This document shows, one piece after another, positions 33,085 to 45,300 of a stretch of DNA of 64,000 bases. Under the pieces are notes generated by a model. The model made no database searches. It was given only the letters and a program-made list of their open reading frames with translations, and had not been told where the DNA came from. How positions within the stretch are numbered: the stretch's first letter is position 1; every line of letters starts with the position of its first letter. Origin of the DNA: Trichosporon coremiiforme (taxonomy: Eukaryota > Basidiomycota > Tremellomycetes > Trichosporonales > Trichosporonaceae); the NCBI GenBank assembly GCA_039545355.1, contig BCJJ01000043.1, forward strand, positions 1 through 64,000. The letters run 5' to 3'. Position numbers and translations under genes: made by a program.

Positions 33085-36000
33085 ATGAGCAAGACACAGA
33101 CGCAAACCCAAGCTCAGGCGGCCAACTCGCCCACCCTGCAGCTGCGCGGCCAGCACGCCGTGCGCGAAGGCGTTACCCCTGGCTTCCCGGTCACGACGGA
33201 CCTGGAGTCGTCCCCGTTCTGCGCTGTTCAGACGGGTGACACGCGGACTGTGCTGCCCACCTTCGCGACACCAGAGGAGGAGCGCACGTATCGTAAGGAG
33301 CACCTTGCGCTCGTGTTCCGCATCCTGCACCGCCAGAAGCTCTCGGAGGGTATTGCGGGACACTGCAGTGTGCGCGACCCTGTGGAGCCCGACACATTCT
33401 GGGTGAACCCGCAGGGCAAATCGTTCGCACGCATGCGTGCCAGCGACCTGGTGCGCTGCCGTGTTTCCGATGGAAAGATGATCGAAGGACGGGGACCGAC
33501 CGATGCCTCGGCGTCAAGCATCCACAGCCAGGCGTATCGCGTTCGCGGACGGGGTGGGGACGCAGGTATCGAGAGCATCGTGCACGTCCATGGGCCGCAC
33601 AGTAAGGCATTCTCTAGTATGGGCAGGGTTCTCGACATGATCTCCCAGGACGCATGCGCTTATCACGACGATATGGTCCTCGTCCCCTTTGGTGGCGCCG
33701 TGTTCGACAATCGTGAGGGAGAGCGTATCGCCAACCTCCTCGGTCACCGCAAGATTGCAATCCTCCAGAATCACGGCGCGCTCGCCGTCGGAAAGCTCAG
33801 CATCGACGAGGCTGCCTGGTGGTGAGTACGACCGACCTCCTCCCCACTCTGCCTCCCTCCATTAGCTTGCCTGCGTGTTACTCGCTTTGCCCTGCTGCTG
33901 TGGGCTGGAAGGGTGTGCTATTGTGAGCAGGTTGTCTTCACTGGGTTCAAACTACTGTTTCGTCAATTTTCATGTTTCTGGGTATGTGGGTGGAATCAAC
34001 ACCATACGTCCGGGCGAGGTCGGGAACAGCGCCATAATATTTCTGGCACTCCAAGCACTCCTCACAGCTGGCGCGCATGGGGAGAGGTTGAGTGTTCCGA
34101 TCTCGGATTTTCTCCACCGCCTCTGAGCCGTTCCAGCGGTCGCTCCTCATTCCCCACACTACACCCGCATCAACTTTGATCCGGCTGTGGGGAGTATTAC
34201 GCCTCTCTGTGTGCTTCTCCGACGTTCTCCCCGACATCTTCCCCCGAAACAATATTCTCGTCATCCCATCACGGCCCAACTCGGCCGCTGAGATGCTTGG
34301 CACTCCGAGGTGGCAGTTGCGGACGCCGAGTGATCGAGTTTTCGGGCTTGTTTCGGGCTTGGTCGCGAGGCTCGATTCGCTGTCGCTGTTTCGGGAGAAC
34401 CTTCAGCCTCTCGTTATGCCTGCGTTAAGCGCATGCTTGATGAATAACGAGTCTGAAGCGAGTTTGAGAGCACGACACCGCACGACAGTGTGAGTGGGAG
34501 TCGGCGCCGCGGGCGGAGTCTCATTCATGGGGAAGGGGGCTGGCTACGATTACGCCGTGTCACTCCGCTGGCATGCCGTTGAGTTGGGAAGTGGCTCGAT
34601 CCGAGCTACCGAGCCACTCTATTTGTCCGTCGCCCGCCAGCGGCTTCAACGCTGTCGCTGCTGGTGCTGCGCCGTGCGTTGAGCTTCGGCGCCGTCTCCG
34701 CTACAACTCCCCCGTCCTTTTTCCCCACGTTCCGGCTGTTTCGACTGTTTCAACCGGCTATCGCCTCGCGATGACCGGAAGCGGTCACGAGCTGGGGCCC
34801 GCTGATGCAGATCAGCTGTGACAGCGACGCCCTCAAGGGTCTGCGTCTGCAGTTGATTTACGGTTGGAAATTTGTGTCTCCCCGCTGAGCGATGAGTGTT
34901 GCTTGGCCTTTGGACTGTGGCGTCCGCATCGGGCCCGCATCAGCCTGGACGCACCGATGGAAAGCAACGTCAACGTGTGGACGCATGGGTTGAAGTCGAA
35001 ACAAGTTACGGACCCATGGAGCACGGAGGCATGGCCAGGCAGGAAGCCACACCCACACCGTCAGGGGCGGGCGGCCCCAAACCCGCACGGTTGGCCCGAC
35101 GAAAACAGTCAGGGGATCGAAGCCTGCGCTCCCTCACACCTGTCTGCCTCATCAGGGCCCTGCAAAGGAATTACGTACGAACATTGCGTGAAGCACTTAT
35201 GGCGCCGGGCTCTGCTTGCAGCATGCACCATACGCCAAAGCGCGGAACTGCACCGCCCCTCGGTGCGGCGGTGCGTGATCGGCGCGTAAAGAGCGCTGAG
35301 CGGCCGCATGATGCACCTGACGCGCATGACGCGGCGGGCAACAGGAGGCAAGAGGTGACAACCCCGACCCAGCGACCCAGGGTGATTCCCAAGACCAGCC
35401 CCACTAGAGTTCCGAATCCCAGGCAACCTTACCCCACCCCCACCCACTCAGTGGCCACTCACCCACTCCGCGCGGAGTACGAAGGGTGAACGTGTGCATA
35501 TTGTCCTCGTGAACTGGTTCACCCGGCCAACTGCACCGAGGTCGTTGGCGCGCAGGATCATGGACACTCCGAGCGATCACCTAGCGACATCGCGACATCG
35601 CCCAGAGGAGTAATCGGCGTCGGGGCTGCCAATCCGAGGCCGTTCAGCCATAAGCCACTGGCCTCACCCTCCAAACCCAGTCAAGTCATGCGAGCGCCGC
35701 GTTCAGGGGCCGTCAATCGTGAATCACTCACATCAGGCGCCATAGCCCCAGGCCTTGAGTCCATCCTGACCCGCTCTTTTCGATCATAACAAGGGGCTGG
35801 GCCGCATGTCTGGGATCACGGGGGGACGTTAGTGCAGCTGAAGCGGGGGAGGCTTGGCGCCTCACACATCGGGAGATCATCCAATACGTCCAGGGCAGAA
35901 TAAGCAATGTGCTAGGGGGTTGTTGGCGTCGGCGCGACTCTGGGCACTCGCATCACGCAGTGAACCACAGCCGGGGAGGTCACTACACCCATCACATCAC

Positions 36001-36314
36001 GCACAAGCAGCGCGGCAGTGTACAATGGCCAGGCACAAGGCACCACTTCATCACTGTTCTCCCCTTCATTCATCCTCCCTGCTTCCAGTAGACCCATTGC
36101 TGACGACATTAGGCAGATCAACTTCGAGATGTGCTGCCACGCACAGCTGCTCGCGGACGCGGCGCGCAGGCCCGGTGACCCCGTCGTGCAGGCTGGGCCG
36201 GAGGAGATTGCAGCCTCCAAGGCCGAAATGGGCACGCCCGAGATGGGCTGGTTCTCCCTCGCCGCACTCATCGAGGACGAGGAGTGGCACAGTAACGGCG
36301 ACCATAAGCTGTAA
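33085..36314 (+). CDS. Class II aldolase/adducin-domain protein with a 2.3-kb intron
   Basis: Exon 1 is 33085-33821 (donor GTGAGTACG) and exon 2 is 36113-36314 (acceptor TGACGACATTAG), giving 312 residues with the phase restored as AWWQINFEMCCHAQLL. Family motifs are RILHRQKLSEGIAGHCSVRD, DTFWVNPQGKSFARM, IVHVHGPHSKAFS (metal-binding His pair), YHDDMVLVPFGG and ILQNHGALAVGKLSIDEAAW. Exon 2 supplies the family's C-terminal helix (CCHAQLLADAARRPG). These proteins resemble fuculose aldolase and methylthioribulose dehydratase, and the fungal members are mostly uncharacterised. The intron, 2291 nt, is some 40-60 times longer than others here. Exon 2 has no ATG of its own before the motif. If the intron is not removed, the protein ends one residue after exon 1 at a TGA. 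Confidence 0.8.
33822..36112 (+). other. Unusually long intron or insertion inside the aldolase gene
   Basis: Non-coding on inspection. Open frames of up to 197 codons on both strands show no motif. I found no terminal inverted repeats, LTRs or tRNA. A hairpin (GTGGCTCGATCCGAGCTACC followed by GAGCCAC) sits near 34592-34618. A good acceptor TCCATTAG at 33858-33865 would splice exon 1 to a 20-residue tail ending in TGA, a possible short isoform. Confidence 0.5.
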
Positions 36315-37133
36315 ATGTGTTCCCCTCGCCTCTCACGATTAATTCCCCTTGCTTCACGTTCCTCTCTCGGTCCGACTCCGACTCGCTCCGTGATCGCTTG
36401 ACTGAACCGGAGCCATGCATCCAAGCACCCAAGCGATTAGATGACGGTCCCGTCCCTTTGATTCCCCCATTCCACCCTCCTCCCCTCCCACTCCCCAATA
36501 TTGTCCAATTACATCTCGAAGCCCAGGCCTACAGCCCTAAGGCAAGCAAGGCCATTTCACCTGAGGTTTTCAAAGGCTGAAGAACGTCGAAACAACGCCA
36601 CCCCCTGATCGTGTAGTCACCGGTAGTGAGCCGCAGTAATAATGACAGTAAGCGCGATGCCACAAGCGACAAGCGAAGATGTGCAGTTGAGCCGGTGTTG
36701 CCGGAGATGTTGGGGGGTATGTGTCTCGGCGTCGGAGTGCGAGCGGTGAGCGGAGCGAGCCGCCATCAACCGCTAACACTGCATGCCGTACCGCGAGTAA
36801 CGGCGCGAGTACCGCCGGTACGGCAATGAGTATTTGCAGTGGGAATGTGGATGGTATTCTGCCGCCTCTGCCGCCCCTACCGCCGTCTACCGACGTCTGC
36901 CGCGCCCGCAACACTTTCCGACGGCGGGGATGTGATTACACGGTAGAAGTGGCTTCGTAGGCAACTTTGGTAGGAACGGAAACGTCGGTAGAAACATACC
37001 CCGCGTAGTCGTAGCCGTGGCCGTTGCTACAAGCGTGAGCCGGAGGCTGCCCCGAGTGGCCTGAAGCGCGCGAGGTGAGGTTGCGCCAAGTGGCCGGGTG
37101 GGGTGGCTAGTGAATGGGTCGAGTGGGTAAGAT

Positions 37134-37190
37134 TCAGGCGACCTTCAAGCGACCTTCAGGCGACCTTCAGGCGGCTTTCAGGCGACCTGA
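37134..37190. repeat. Imperfect 10-bp tandem repeat (CAGGCGACCTT type)
   Basis: About five copies of a TTCAGGCGACC-like unit with point changes, in non-coding DNA. A related CACCAGG(A/T)G repeat of 9 bp follows at about 37313-37352. Confidence 0.7.
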
Positions 37191-37599
37191 GGACCTCACC
37201 TGACAGAGTCGTGCCTGGACAGTCCGACCTGAGGCACACCTGAGGACCTGGCGTCCTGAACGTGAGTCCGTGAACCTCGACTGCGCCGAGCCCTGGGCGA
37301 CCTAGCACACCTCACCAGGAGCACCAGGAGCACCAGGTGCACCAGGTGCACCCGGAGCAACTGCATGGGATAAGCTCAGGCAGAAGTAACATAGTTCAGG
37401 CAGTGGTGTGCCCGGCCCGCTTGCAGTGTTCAGCCAGCGCGCTGTTGATTAGTCGAAGATGGCGTACGGCACAGTGCACGAGGCGAGAGGCCGGATGGGG
37501 GCCGGATGCGGATGCGGTTACGTTTGCCCACTGGATGTGCCGATGTGCCCCGGGTGTGCCCATTTTGGCACGCTGCCACTCTTGGCATCGACGGATGAC

Positions 37600-37655
37600 G
37601 CGTGAGCCCGTGAGCCCGTGAGCCCCGTGATCCCGTGAGCCGGCGAGCCGGCGAG
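37600..37655. repeat. GTGAGCCC / GGCGAGCC short tandem repeats
   Basis: Runs of GTGAGCCC and then CCGGCGAG units, intergenic. They fit slippage-prone DNA and show no sign of coding. Confidence 0.65.
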
Positions 37656-38499
37656 CGACCGCGGCCAACAGCCAACGTGATTCCAGCAGGGGCGTGCGGG
37701 CGGCGTCGTGGCGCAAGCCCGCACACTCACCCAGCTGCTCGAGTCAAGCCCAACCAACCGTGCATCTGATCTGGGTGTGGCTCTTGGGGCGGACTCGTCG
37801 GGGCGCTCGTCTCGTCGCAGGGGTACTGCCGTCTGCTGGGCGATTGGGGCAGGTGTCCCCCCCCCTCCCCCCATCAAGAAACGAGCAATGCGCTTGCGGG
37901 GCGGACTCCGCATCGCTCTCGCTCCGTAACCAATGCAACCAGTGGTTTTCCGAAGGAAATCAAAATCACGGCTGAACCCATGCACATGTGCACACCGATG
38001 GCGGATACGGCGGGAAGAGTGTATGTATGGGATCCTCGGTACATGGGGTACATTGCGGCACACTCGGTGTAGCCATACACCGAGAGATGCATACGAGAGC
38101 ATATGTCCGATCGTATACGTGAAGGTGGACGTCCCCGCCAATCGAGTCGGGATAACATGGCCAGGCCCTATGTATACGCGCTTAGCTGGTCGGCTGCTTC
38201 TGCCTTGGCACTCAGCAGCGGGAGGGCCAGGAGGGGAGGAAAAGTTTCGTGCCTGAGTCAAGCAAGTAGTTGGACCTGATTCAGACATCGGTTCAACGGT
38301 GAACCCGGTGATGCCGGGGAGACTCCGGGACCTCCGGAACTCCGACAGGATGTTGTTGCCATGTCGTATAATCTGGTTATACTGGGGCAAGGGACGACAG
38401 AAGGAAGGCGCTGGTCGCCGTTGCCGTCTGCCGGTCGGAAAGGGCGAAGCGCGAAGGGAGGGACGTCACCTCCGTTCCGCAGCATGCGCCCTCGCACCA

Positions 38500-38572
38500 G
38501 GATGCCCAGGATGCCTGGCATGCCTAGGATGCCTAGGAAACGAAGGAACGAAGGAAACGTAGGAAACGCAAA
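38500..38572. repeat. GGATGCC(C/T)A and GGAAACG(A/T)A short repeats
   Basis: Two adjacent short-unit arrays: about four copies of a GGATGCCTA-like 9-mer, then several GGAACGAA/GGAAACGTA units. Intergenic. Confidence 0.65.
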
Positions 38573-39672
38573 AAGCGGCGACCTGATGCCCGTGATCCGA
38601 GAGCTAATACTTTCTGGTCACGGTTTTGGAATGAATCACGGATGCATCGAAGGATTAGGCAGGACCAGGCTGGAACTGCGTAATGCTATAGTGGCCTAGT
38701 GGGAGGGTTGAGGATGGCACTTGGGAGCGGCATATGGTGGTGCATCTGTGATTGGGATGACGGCAGAGGGCGGGCTAGTTAGATCGGGGGAACCGGGGCA
38801 TGCACGGAGGAGATGGCGGTGAGGGGATGGAGTGGATCTAATCAGTTGCTTATGCACAATGGGATGATCCACGATAATTGAAGCAAGGGTCAGGGCCGAG
38901 GAGAGCCAGGAGGGCCAGGAGAGCCCAGGGAGACAAGAGGGACCACAGCCGCCTGCTGCCTGGTAAACTAGGTAATTCGGTCGGGTGATGCTGAGATCAT
39001 GACCGGTAGCTGGGTGTAACCTGGACTGGGAGGGAGGGGTCGAGGGGCGGAAGCTTTCCTGAAGACTTGAGAGGGGCCGTGCCTGAATCGAGAACACTCG
39101 CAGTCAACGGCTCGCTCGCTCGCTCGCTCGCATTTCGGACATCGCGGTCTTCCCCTTGTCTCGAACCCCCGCTCCCTCTCCGTCTCCCTCCAACCCTCTG
39201 CTCTCACTCCCCGGCCTCTGCATGTTCTTCTGCCCTCAAGCCTCGATAGCCGTCCCATCTACCTTTCCCCCTCTGGTCCCTGGCCATCACGGACCTGACG
39301 CCTTACGTCCTCCCTCGCGACCCTGGACTCGCACAACCGCAACCGCAACAACACCCCTTCCCCACCCCCACATTCCATTTGCCTTAGGACGCCTGCAGTG
39401 CCGTGCCGCGACAGTGCTTGCTCATCCTTCACCCAGACAGCACCCAGCACCCAGCCTGCACCCAGCCAGCTCAACTATTTTCCGAAACCTCCTCGTCCTT
39501 CATCATCTCTCATCAACAACCAGATCGCATGTCCACACTCCCAGCCCCCATCCGACCTCTCCGTCCACCCCTATTTCACTCAAACCACATCTCTTCCATC
39601 TACCGCCGTCCCCCGCGCCCCCCTTCTCTGTCTTCCTCTACCCCTCCATAACCCATCCCCCCTCAACCACTC

Positions 39673-42357
39673 ATGGCAGAAGACGAGTACCAGCTCCAGC
39701 GATCAAGGAACGGCTGCCTCACCTGCCGCGCCCGTCGCGTCAAGTGCGACGAGCTCAGGCCAATATGTTCGCGATGCGCAGCTGGTAACAGACAAGTGAG
39801 TAGCAACGACACTTGGAACAACGACGACGAACAACACCACCACCTTCCCCCCGCCGCCGTCGCCTTCCCTCCACTGCCGCACAATAACAAGCCGCAGCAA
39901 TCCCGGCCGAGATCGGACCTTCCCTGTCGTCGACCTTTGCCCGTACCCACCGAGCTTAGCTGACATCATTCAGTGCGGGTACGGCCCCGAGAAGCCTCCG
40001 AATCCACGAAAGCGACGACGAAAACCGGTTATCACCCCCGTCTCGCAGCAAAGCATGAATGTGGCTGGACCCAGCCATGCCGGCCACCCCACCCCAACCA
40101 TGGTCGCCGGCATGGAAATGGTGTCCCCTGCGACTTCGGCGAGTGGTCCGTCCACCGTCGGCGTCGGTAGTCGTCTCCCCTTTGACCCGAACGAGGGCGG
40201 ACAGATTGATTGGATCAGCACGCAGACGCAGAAGCGCCTCATGGTCGACCCGTAAGCACACACAACCCACACACCCACTCCGGCGCACCCCAACTGGCTG
40301 GCCCGTTGGTTGGCTGGTTCGTCGGAGCGGAGGAAGCATTTGGCTGACGGTATATCCAGGGCGTTCCTGCAAACCTACTTTCCGCGGACGTGAGCATCAC
40401 TCAATTTCAGCTGACCCTTGCCTCACCCGGCTGCTTCGGGTGCATGCACCCTTTTGAATCGCGTGCTGCAACTCGGCGCGGCAGGGCGCCGCTCCATCCT
40501 CTGGGACCGTTCCAGAGATGGCTCGCGCGTGCTCCACGCCCGACAAGCACACAATTACATTGCAAGATGGCAATGCTGACGACTCCATGCAGTGACGAAA
40601 TGCTTACGTTCCGACACTACATTGAGCATTCGGACGACCTGATCGCGTTCAACGAGAAGAGCTCCACCTTCAACCCCTGGGTCACCATCCACGCACCACT
40701 TGTGTTCCAGAACTTGCCAGGGTGCGTAGCATTTTTCTGCATAACCTCTTAAGCGCCGGAGAGTTGCCCGGCACACGTGAACGGGCCTTGCTCGCTTACC
40801 CGGCTCGCTTGCAATTGTGCACGCCATCACTTCACCGCGCGGCACACCCGAACCTGGTTTCATTACTAACAGACACAGGGTTTCGCGCACGACTGACGCA
40901 CTCCGCACGGCCGTGCTTGCCGTTGGCGCCGTGCGCCTGCGCTTTGTCGATGACCCGACGGACCAGAAGGCTGCATCCAAAGTGGCCCGCCAGGCGCACC
41001 TCAAAATCATGTCGCTTCTCGAACCGATCCTGAACAATCCCAACGACCACCTGGAAGAGATTGAGACTACGCTCGCCGCTCTGCTGTCTGTGCTCGTGGC
41101 GTGCACCCTTGCGGCGGACAACATCTGGGAGGAAATCATGAAAATTTCCGTGAAATACATCAATAATCTCGGCGGCGCGGCCAAGCTCATCACGAACCTG
41201 AAGCCGCAGCAAAACACGCTGTCAGTCACGCGGTTTGCTCTCGAGCAGCTCGCGGTGCGCGACATTGTGGCGTGCATGACGCTCGGCCGCCGGCCGTCGA
41301 TCATCCGCCAGGCGTTTGAGCCGTGGTTCTTCGAGATCGAGCGGTGGTCTGGCCGCGACGTCGAGTGGGAAAGCGTGGAGCGCATGTTTGGTAAGTACTC
41401 TGTCGCCAGTCAAGTGTGGCAATCGGGTGGTCTCGGACTGTCCACCGGAACTAGGCTAACATCAGGTGTTTCGCGCTCAATGGTGGATGTGATTGCTCGG
41501 GCGTGTTCCCTGATTGGAATTTCCAGAGAGGCAATGGTCGCGCCCATGCCCGAGAACACACCCCGCGGCTTGCAGGACGCGGCGAACGGACTCCTTACCG
41601 AGCTCCAAGTATGGGACCACGGGTTCTCGTACTCGCCCTATCATACTCGCACGCAGTACGGCAATCACTGCTACCGTCACGCCATGCGGATCGCCCTGAT
41701 GCGCGACGTCATGGGTCTCGACCGCATGGATGAGCGGGTTGTCTCGTCTGCGAGCGCCATCGTTGAGCTTGCGCGCGAGCTCAATTTCGCTCGCGGCCCG
41801 ACCATGAATTGGTGAGCTTAATAAACGTTGATGTAGCTAACAACAGGCTGCTGTGGCCGCTTTTGCAGGCAGGATTCCACCTGGGCGACACCGACCTGCG
41901 TGAACCGGTCATGGATCTGCTCGAGAACTCGGGGCAGCACAAGTGCTTCGACACGCTCGCAGGCATAGCTCTTCTGAAGGATTACTGGGCGGAGCAGGAC
42001 CGGGGTGTCGCCGTGTCTCACTGGCAGGTGTCGGACGGGCGCCATCATCGGTCGCTATTTGCCGCATGACGCCAGGCGCCCCCCGACCAGCCGGAGGGGG
42101 GCAACAGCGAGTATGCTGCGACCCCGACGACCGCAGGGTCTCAAATCTACGCGGGCGGCGACATGGGAGCGCCTGGCCCGCCGCCGCAAACGGCACCGGC
42201 GTACGCAAGCCCTTATGCCCATACCCACACGCCCCAACCCCCGTACGGCGAGCCACCGAGTGCCGTGCCGCGAATGGCGCAGATACCCCAGAACCTGGGC
42301 TCGTTTCCGAGCGGGTTCCACGGGTTTGCGCCGCCGTCGAGTGCGCTGTGGGTGTAA
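39673..42357 (+). CDS. Zn2Cys6 transcription factor with fungal_trans_2-like domain
   Basis: Eight exons: 39673-39795, 39974-40251, 40360-40389, 40593-40721, 40879-41390, 41466-41811, 41847-42027 and 42076-42357, giving 626 residues with all phases agreeing. Exon 3 is only 30 nt. The binuclear zinc cluster is NGCLTCRARRVKCDELRPIC then SRC, with the sixth Cys (CGYG) supplied by exon 2: Cys15, 18, 25, 32, 35 and 42. A basic linker PRKRRRKP follows. The middle region is helical (FLQTYFPRTDEMLTFRHYI, LLSVLVACTLAADNIWEEIM, INNLGGAAKLITN, SIIRQAFEPWFFE) and fits the C6-factor regulatory moiety. The C-terminus is Pro/Gly-rich. It is a DNA-binding regulator; the target pathway is unknown. It lies downstream of the metabolic block and could regulate it. 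Confidence 0.88.
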
Positions 42358-45300
42358 CGTGCGGGAGCCAAGCGATCGCACCCAGCAACTGTATGCGAGG
42401 GCTATGCGGTGCCACCTCCGGTGCGGCAAGCTTTCCCGCAACAGGCAAAGCGAAGCGCGGCCGAAAGCTGTCGGGCTAGCCCCAGCTAGCCCCTCTGATA
42501 GTCTGAACAGTCTACATCTAATTAATTCATCTTACGACCCCGATATTCTGTAACGAATGGAAATGTATGTACCATGAAAGTCATCCGGAGCTAGCGCAAG
42601 CGCAGCTGCGAGCGAAGCGAGCGACAAGGGATATCCCTAGCCTGTGCGGCGCATACCGCAACTGCGCCCCCGAAGGCGAGACCGCCCGCCAACCCGTCCG
42701 TTTGGAGTCAGAGCATTGGGATAGTGATCTAGCGAAGCGGAGGCGGAGATGCACTCGTTGGGCGTGTCAGTGTGTGTGTCGATCCCCCACCTGATCACCA
42801 GAGGCAGCTGAGTGTTGCATTGACTACGTCCTCACTGCTGCATGTGGCAGGCGTACAGATGACGGCATAAAGCCGACACCAGAGCTGTGGCCCGAAACGA
42901 AGACGAAAGCAGGTGAGACAACGCAGGCGAATGGAGACCGACCCTGTGTGAATTCGAAAATTGGCTCGGCCCCTTGCCTTCCTGGCCCTCTGCCTCCTGG
43001 CCTGTTGGGGGCCTGGTGCGGTCTGAAGGCTGTCGGCCTGCCACCGTGCGCCCCCCTCTGGCGTTCTACCGCATCATCTGTTCCCCGCAGTTGAGCCGGG
43101 ACAGAGGAACACAGAGGGGCGCAGAGGGGGGCGCAAAGGGGCGGTGGACAGTGCGCGCCACCCGTGCGCCCGACGTACCCCGTGTCCCCCGTGTGTGTGT
43201 CTGAGTCTGGCATTGGCGGCACGGCAACCCTGGCGGTTCTGGCAATTCTGGTCTTCGGACAAAGCAAGTCTGGCGCTCTGGCAGGATGAACATGTGTTCT
43301 GCCCAAGTCTGCCCAAGTCTGCCCAAGGGTAGAGCGGGGAACGCCACGCAAGGCACCGTAGGCGAGAGTTTGTCCCCCCAGGGAAGGCAGAAGGGCCGTA
43401 GGTGGGGTATTAGATTTACCGCGGAGAAAGCGCCAAGAGAATCCTGCATCCTGCCTCCCTGCTGCGGCTGCGCTTCTACCGGATGAGGCGTAGGAGGGGG
43501 AGCCGGTCAGAAGTGGAGATGGGGGGAAGGGGGGGGGGGGGGGCGTGTGGACGCCCTGCTTCGCCCCCGCCTCCTCGACGGCTCCCCAACACACGCTCGA
43601 TATCCTGGCGACATCCAGTGAGAACGGCAGCCCCTGTAATCGGGGAAGACACGGAGGAGGACCACTGCGCCATCAAGTGAGACTCTGCCGGTGCTGCCGA
43701 CTGTACCGTGGGCTGTGGCTGTGGGGGCGACACGGCCGACGGACGGACAGTTGCGCAGCACCGCCACTAAACACGAGGGATAAGAGGAACACGAGTTGGG
43801 GGCCGGGAAGAGGCAGCGAAGCAGCGAGGCGGCGAGGCGGCTAGGGAGAGAGATAGAGGCAGAGAAGCAGGGCAGGGGCGGAGATCACGCGGCAGAAGTG
43901 ACGGCCCAGATGATCGCAGACGAGGCAAGGGGCCAAGGGGGTTCCAACCCTCGAATGGACGTAAGGTTTCTACACAAAAGAGAAACAAATAAAGTGGAGC
44001 GGCACCTCGCCTGAGCGTCCGCTCCGTCCGCTCCGTCCGCTCCTGATATTCGGCAGGGAAAAACGACATTCGGAAACGAAAACAGAGTTTATCACAGTTC
44101 ACAGAGTTTACAAGCGGTTCCAGGTTCGCCAATGATTCGCCACATCGCGCAACGCGGGATGACGAGTGACATCTCTTGGGATTAGGCGAAGAACAACCAG
44201 GAGATCGAGCATGAGGGAAGGGAGACGGTGTGGCGGACACCAGGACCAGGCAGAGAGTGCACGTTCCCCAACAAAGTTGGGGTGGCGTCGTACGAAGTGA
44301 AGGGTGAAGAGACAAGGGATGAGGGATGAGGGACGAAGGCGGCCATTCCGGAATCAACGCGGACGAACGGACAGAACACGGACACACGAACATACGGACA
44401 CTTCCTTCATCGCCCCATGCAGCAAGCACCCAAGCGAGGAGAGCAGGCGAGCAGGCTATGTGGCGTGGCGGACACATGCGGCGTCGCACGTTCTCCGAGC
44501 TTTCGAAAGGACGTTAGGGATCCGTAAATGAAATTCACGTGACCGCCTCACTCGAGCTCTTTGTCTCCAACCCGCTGTCAGCGTTGCCCAGTCACTCATG
44601 AAATGGCCACTCACATCTAGCGCCCAGCGTACTGACGACCCACTCGTACTGATATGCAGATGATGACGACGAGCACAGAGATAAGATGAAGGGCGGCAGA
44701 GGCGATTTCCTCGAGGCGGAGAAGTCGATATCCAGGCGCGGATATAGGGATAGTCCGACACTGCGCCACCGGGACGCGGCAACCTGTCTTGGGGAATGGA
44801 CAGCGTGCGTGGTATGTCGGAGACAGCTGAGACAGCCGTCGCATTTCTGCTAGAGAATATGTGCCACTGCGATGACGAGTTGTTGGGCGGAGCGGAGTGG
44901 ATGGCTTGTCGCGGATTTGTCGGTGGAACCGCAGTGGAGCTTGCCGTTCGACCATCCTTGTCACCGCCCCGGATGCTCACAGAATGCCGACTTAACCCAC
45001 AAAGGCCCCGCAAGCCACTCACTCACTGCAGACTTCGCTAGTCGAGCTCGCTCAAAGCCGTGTCAAGCACAATCATTTGAACATCGGGTTTGAGGTGGAA
45101 AAGGGCGAAAACCCTGCATTTATCGGTGCAGTGGGGCGCCATTGGTATCGTCGTGAGAAGTGGGTGGGCGAGCCCGACAGGTATTCTTTTCCAGCTGCAT
45201 TAATAAGTCTCGAAACCGATGTCCTCGCATTGTCACGTTGGACATCACGGCATGATTGCTCGGCGATTGCTCGGCGCCGATGACAGTGACATGGTCGGTG

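Larger units (their letters stand above)
36315..39672. other. Repeat-rich intergenic region (3.4 kb)
   Basis: No gene found between the aldolase exon 2 and the Zn2Cys6 gene. It contains several short tandem repeats (listed separately), a 9-bp inverted repeat TGCCGTACC...GGTACGGCA (36784-36825), a perfect hairpin CTCGGTGTA-gcca-TACACCGAG (38063-38084) and, from 39110, a CT-rich leader with a (CTCG)n tract that probably belongs to the downstream transcription-factor mRNA. Confidence 0.55.

Noticed and set aside
34864..35489. Overlapping plus-strand frames within the long aldolase intron
   Set aside because: No motif, no codon pattern, and overlapping open frames on both strands.
42824..43594. 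256-codon minus-strand frame rich in Pro/Arg
   Set aside because: Several frames are open over the same GC-rich repeats and none has a domain.
44617..44964. Minus-strand frame ending in a hydrophobic stretch (LISVLVVIICISV)
   Set aside because: Only the last 30 residues look protein-like. No start or splice path makes sense, so I could not support a gene.
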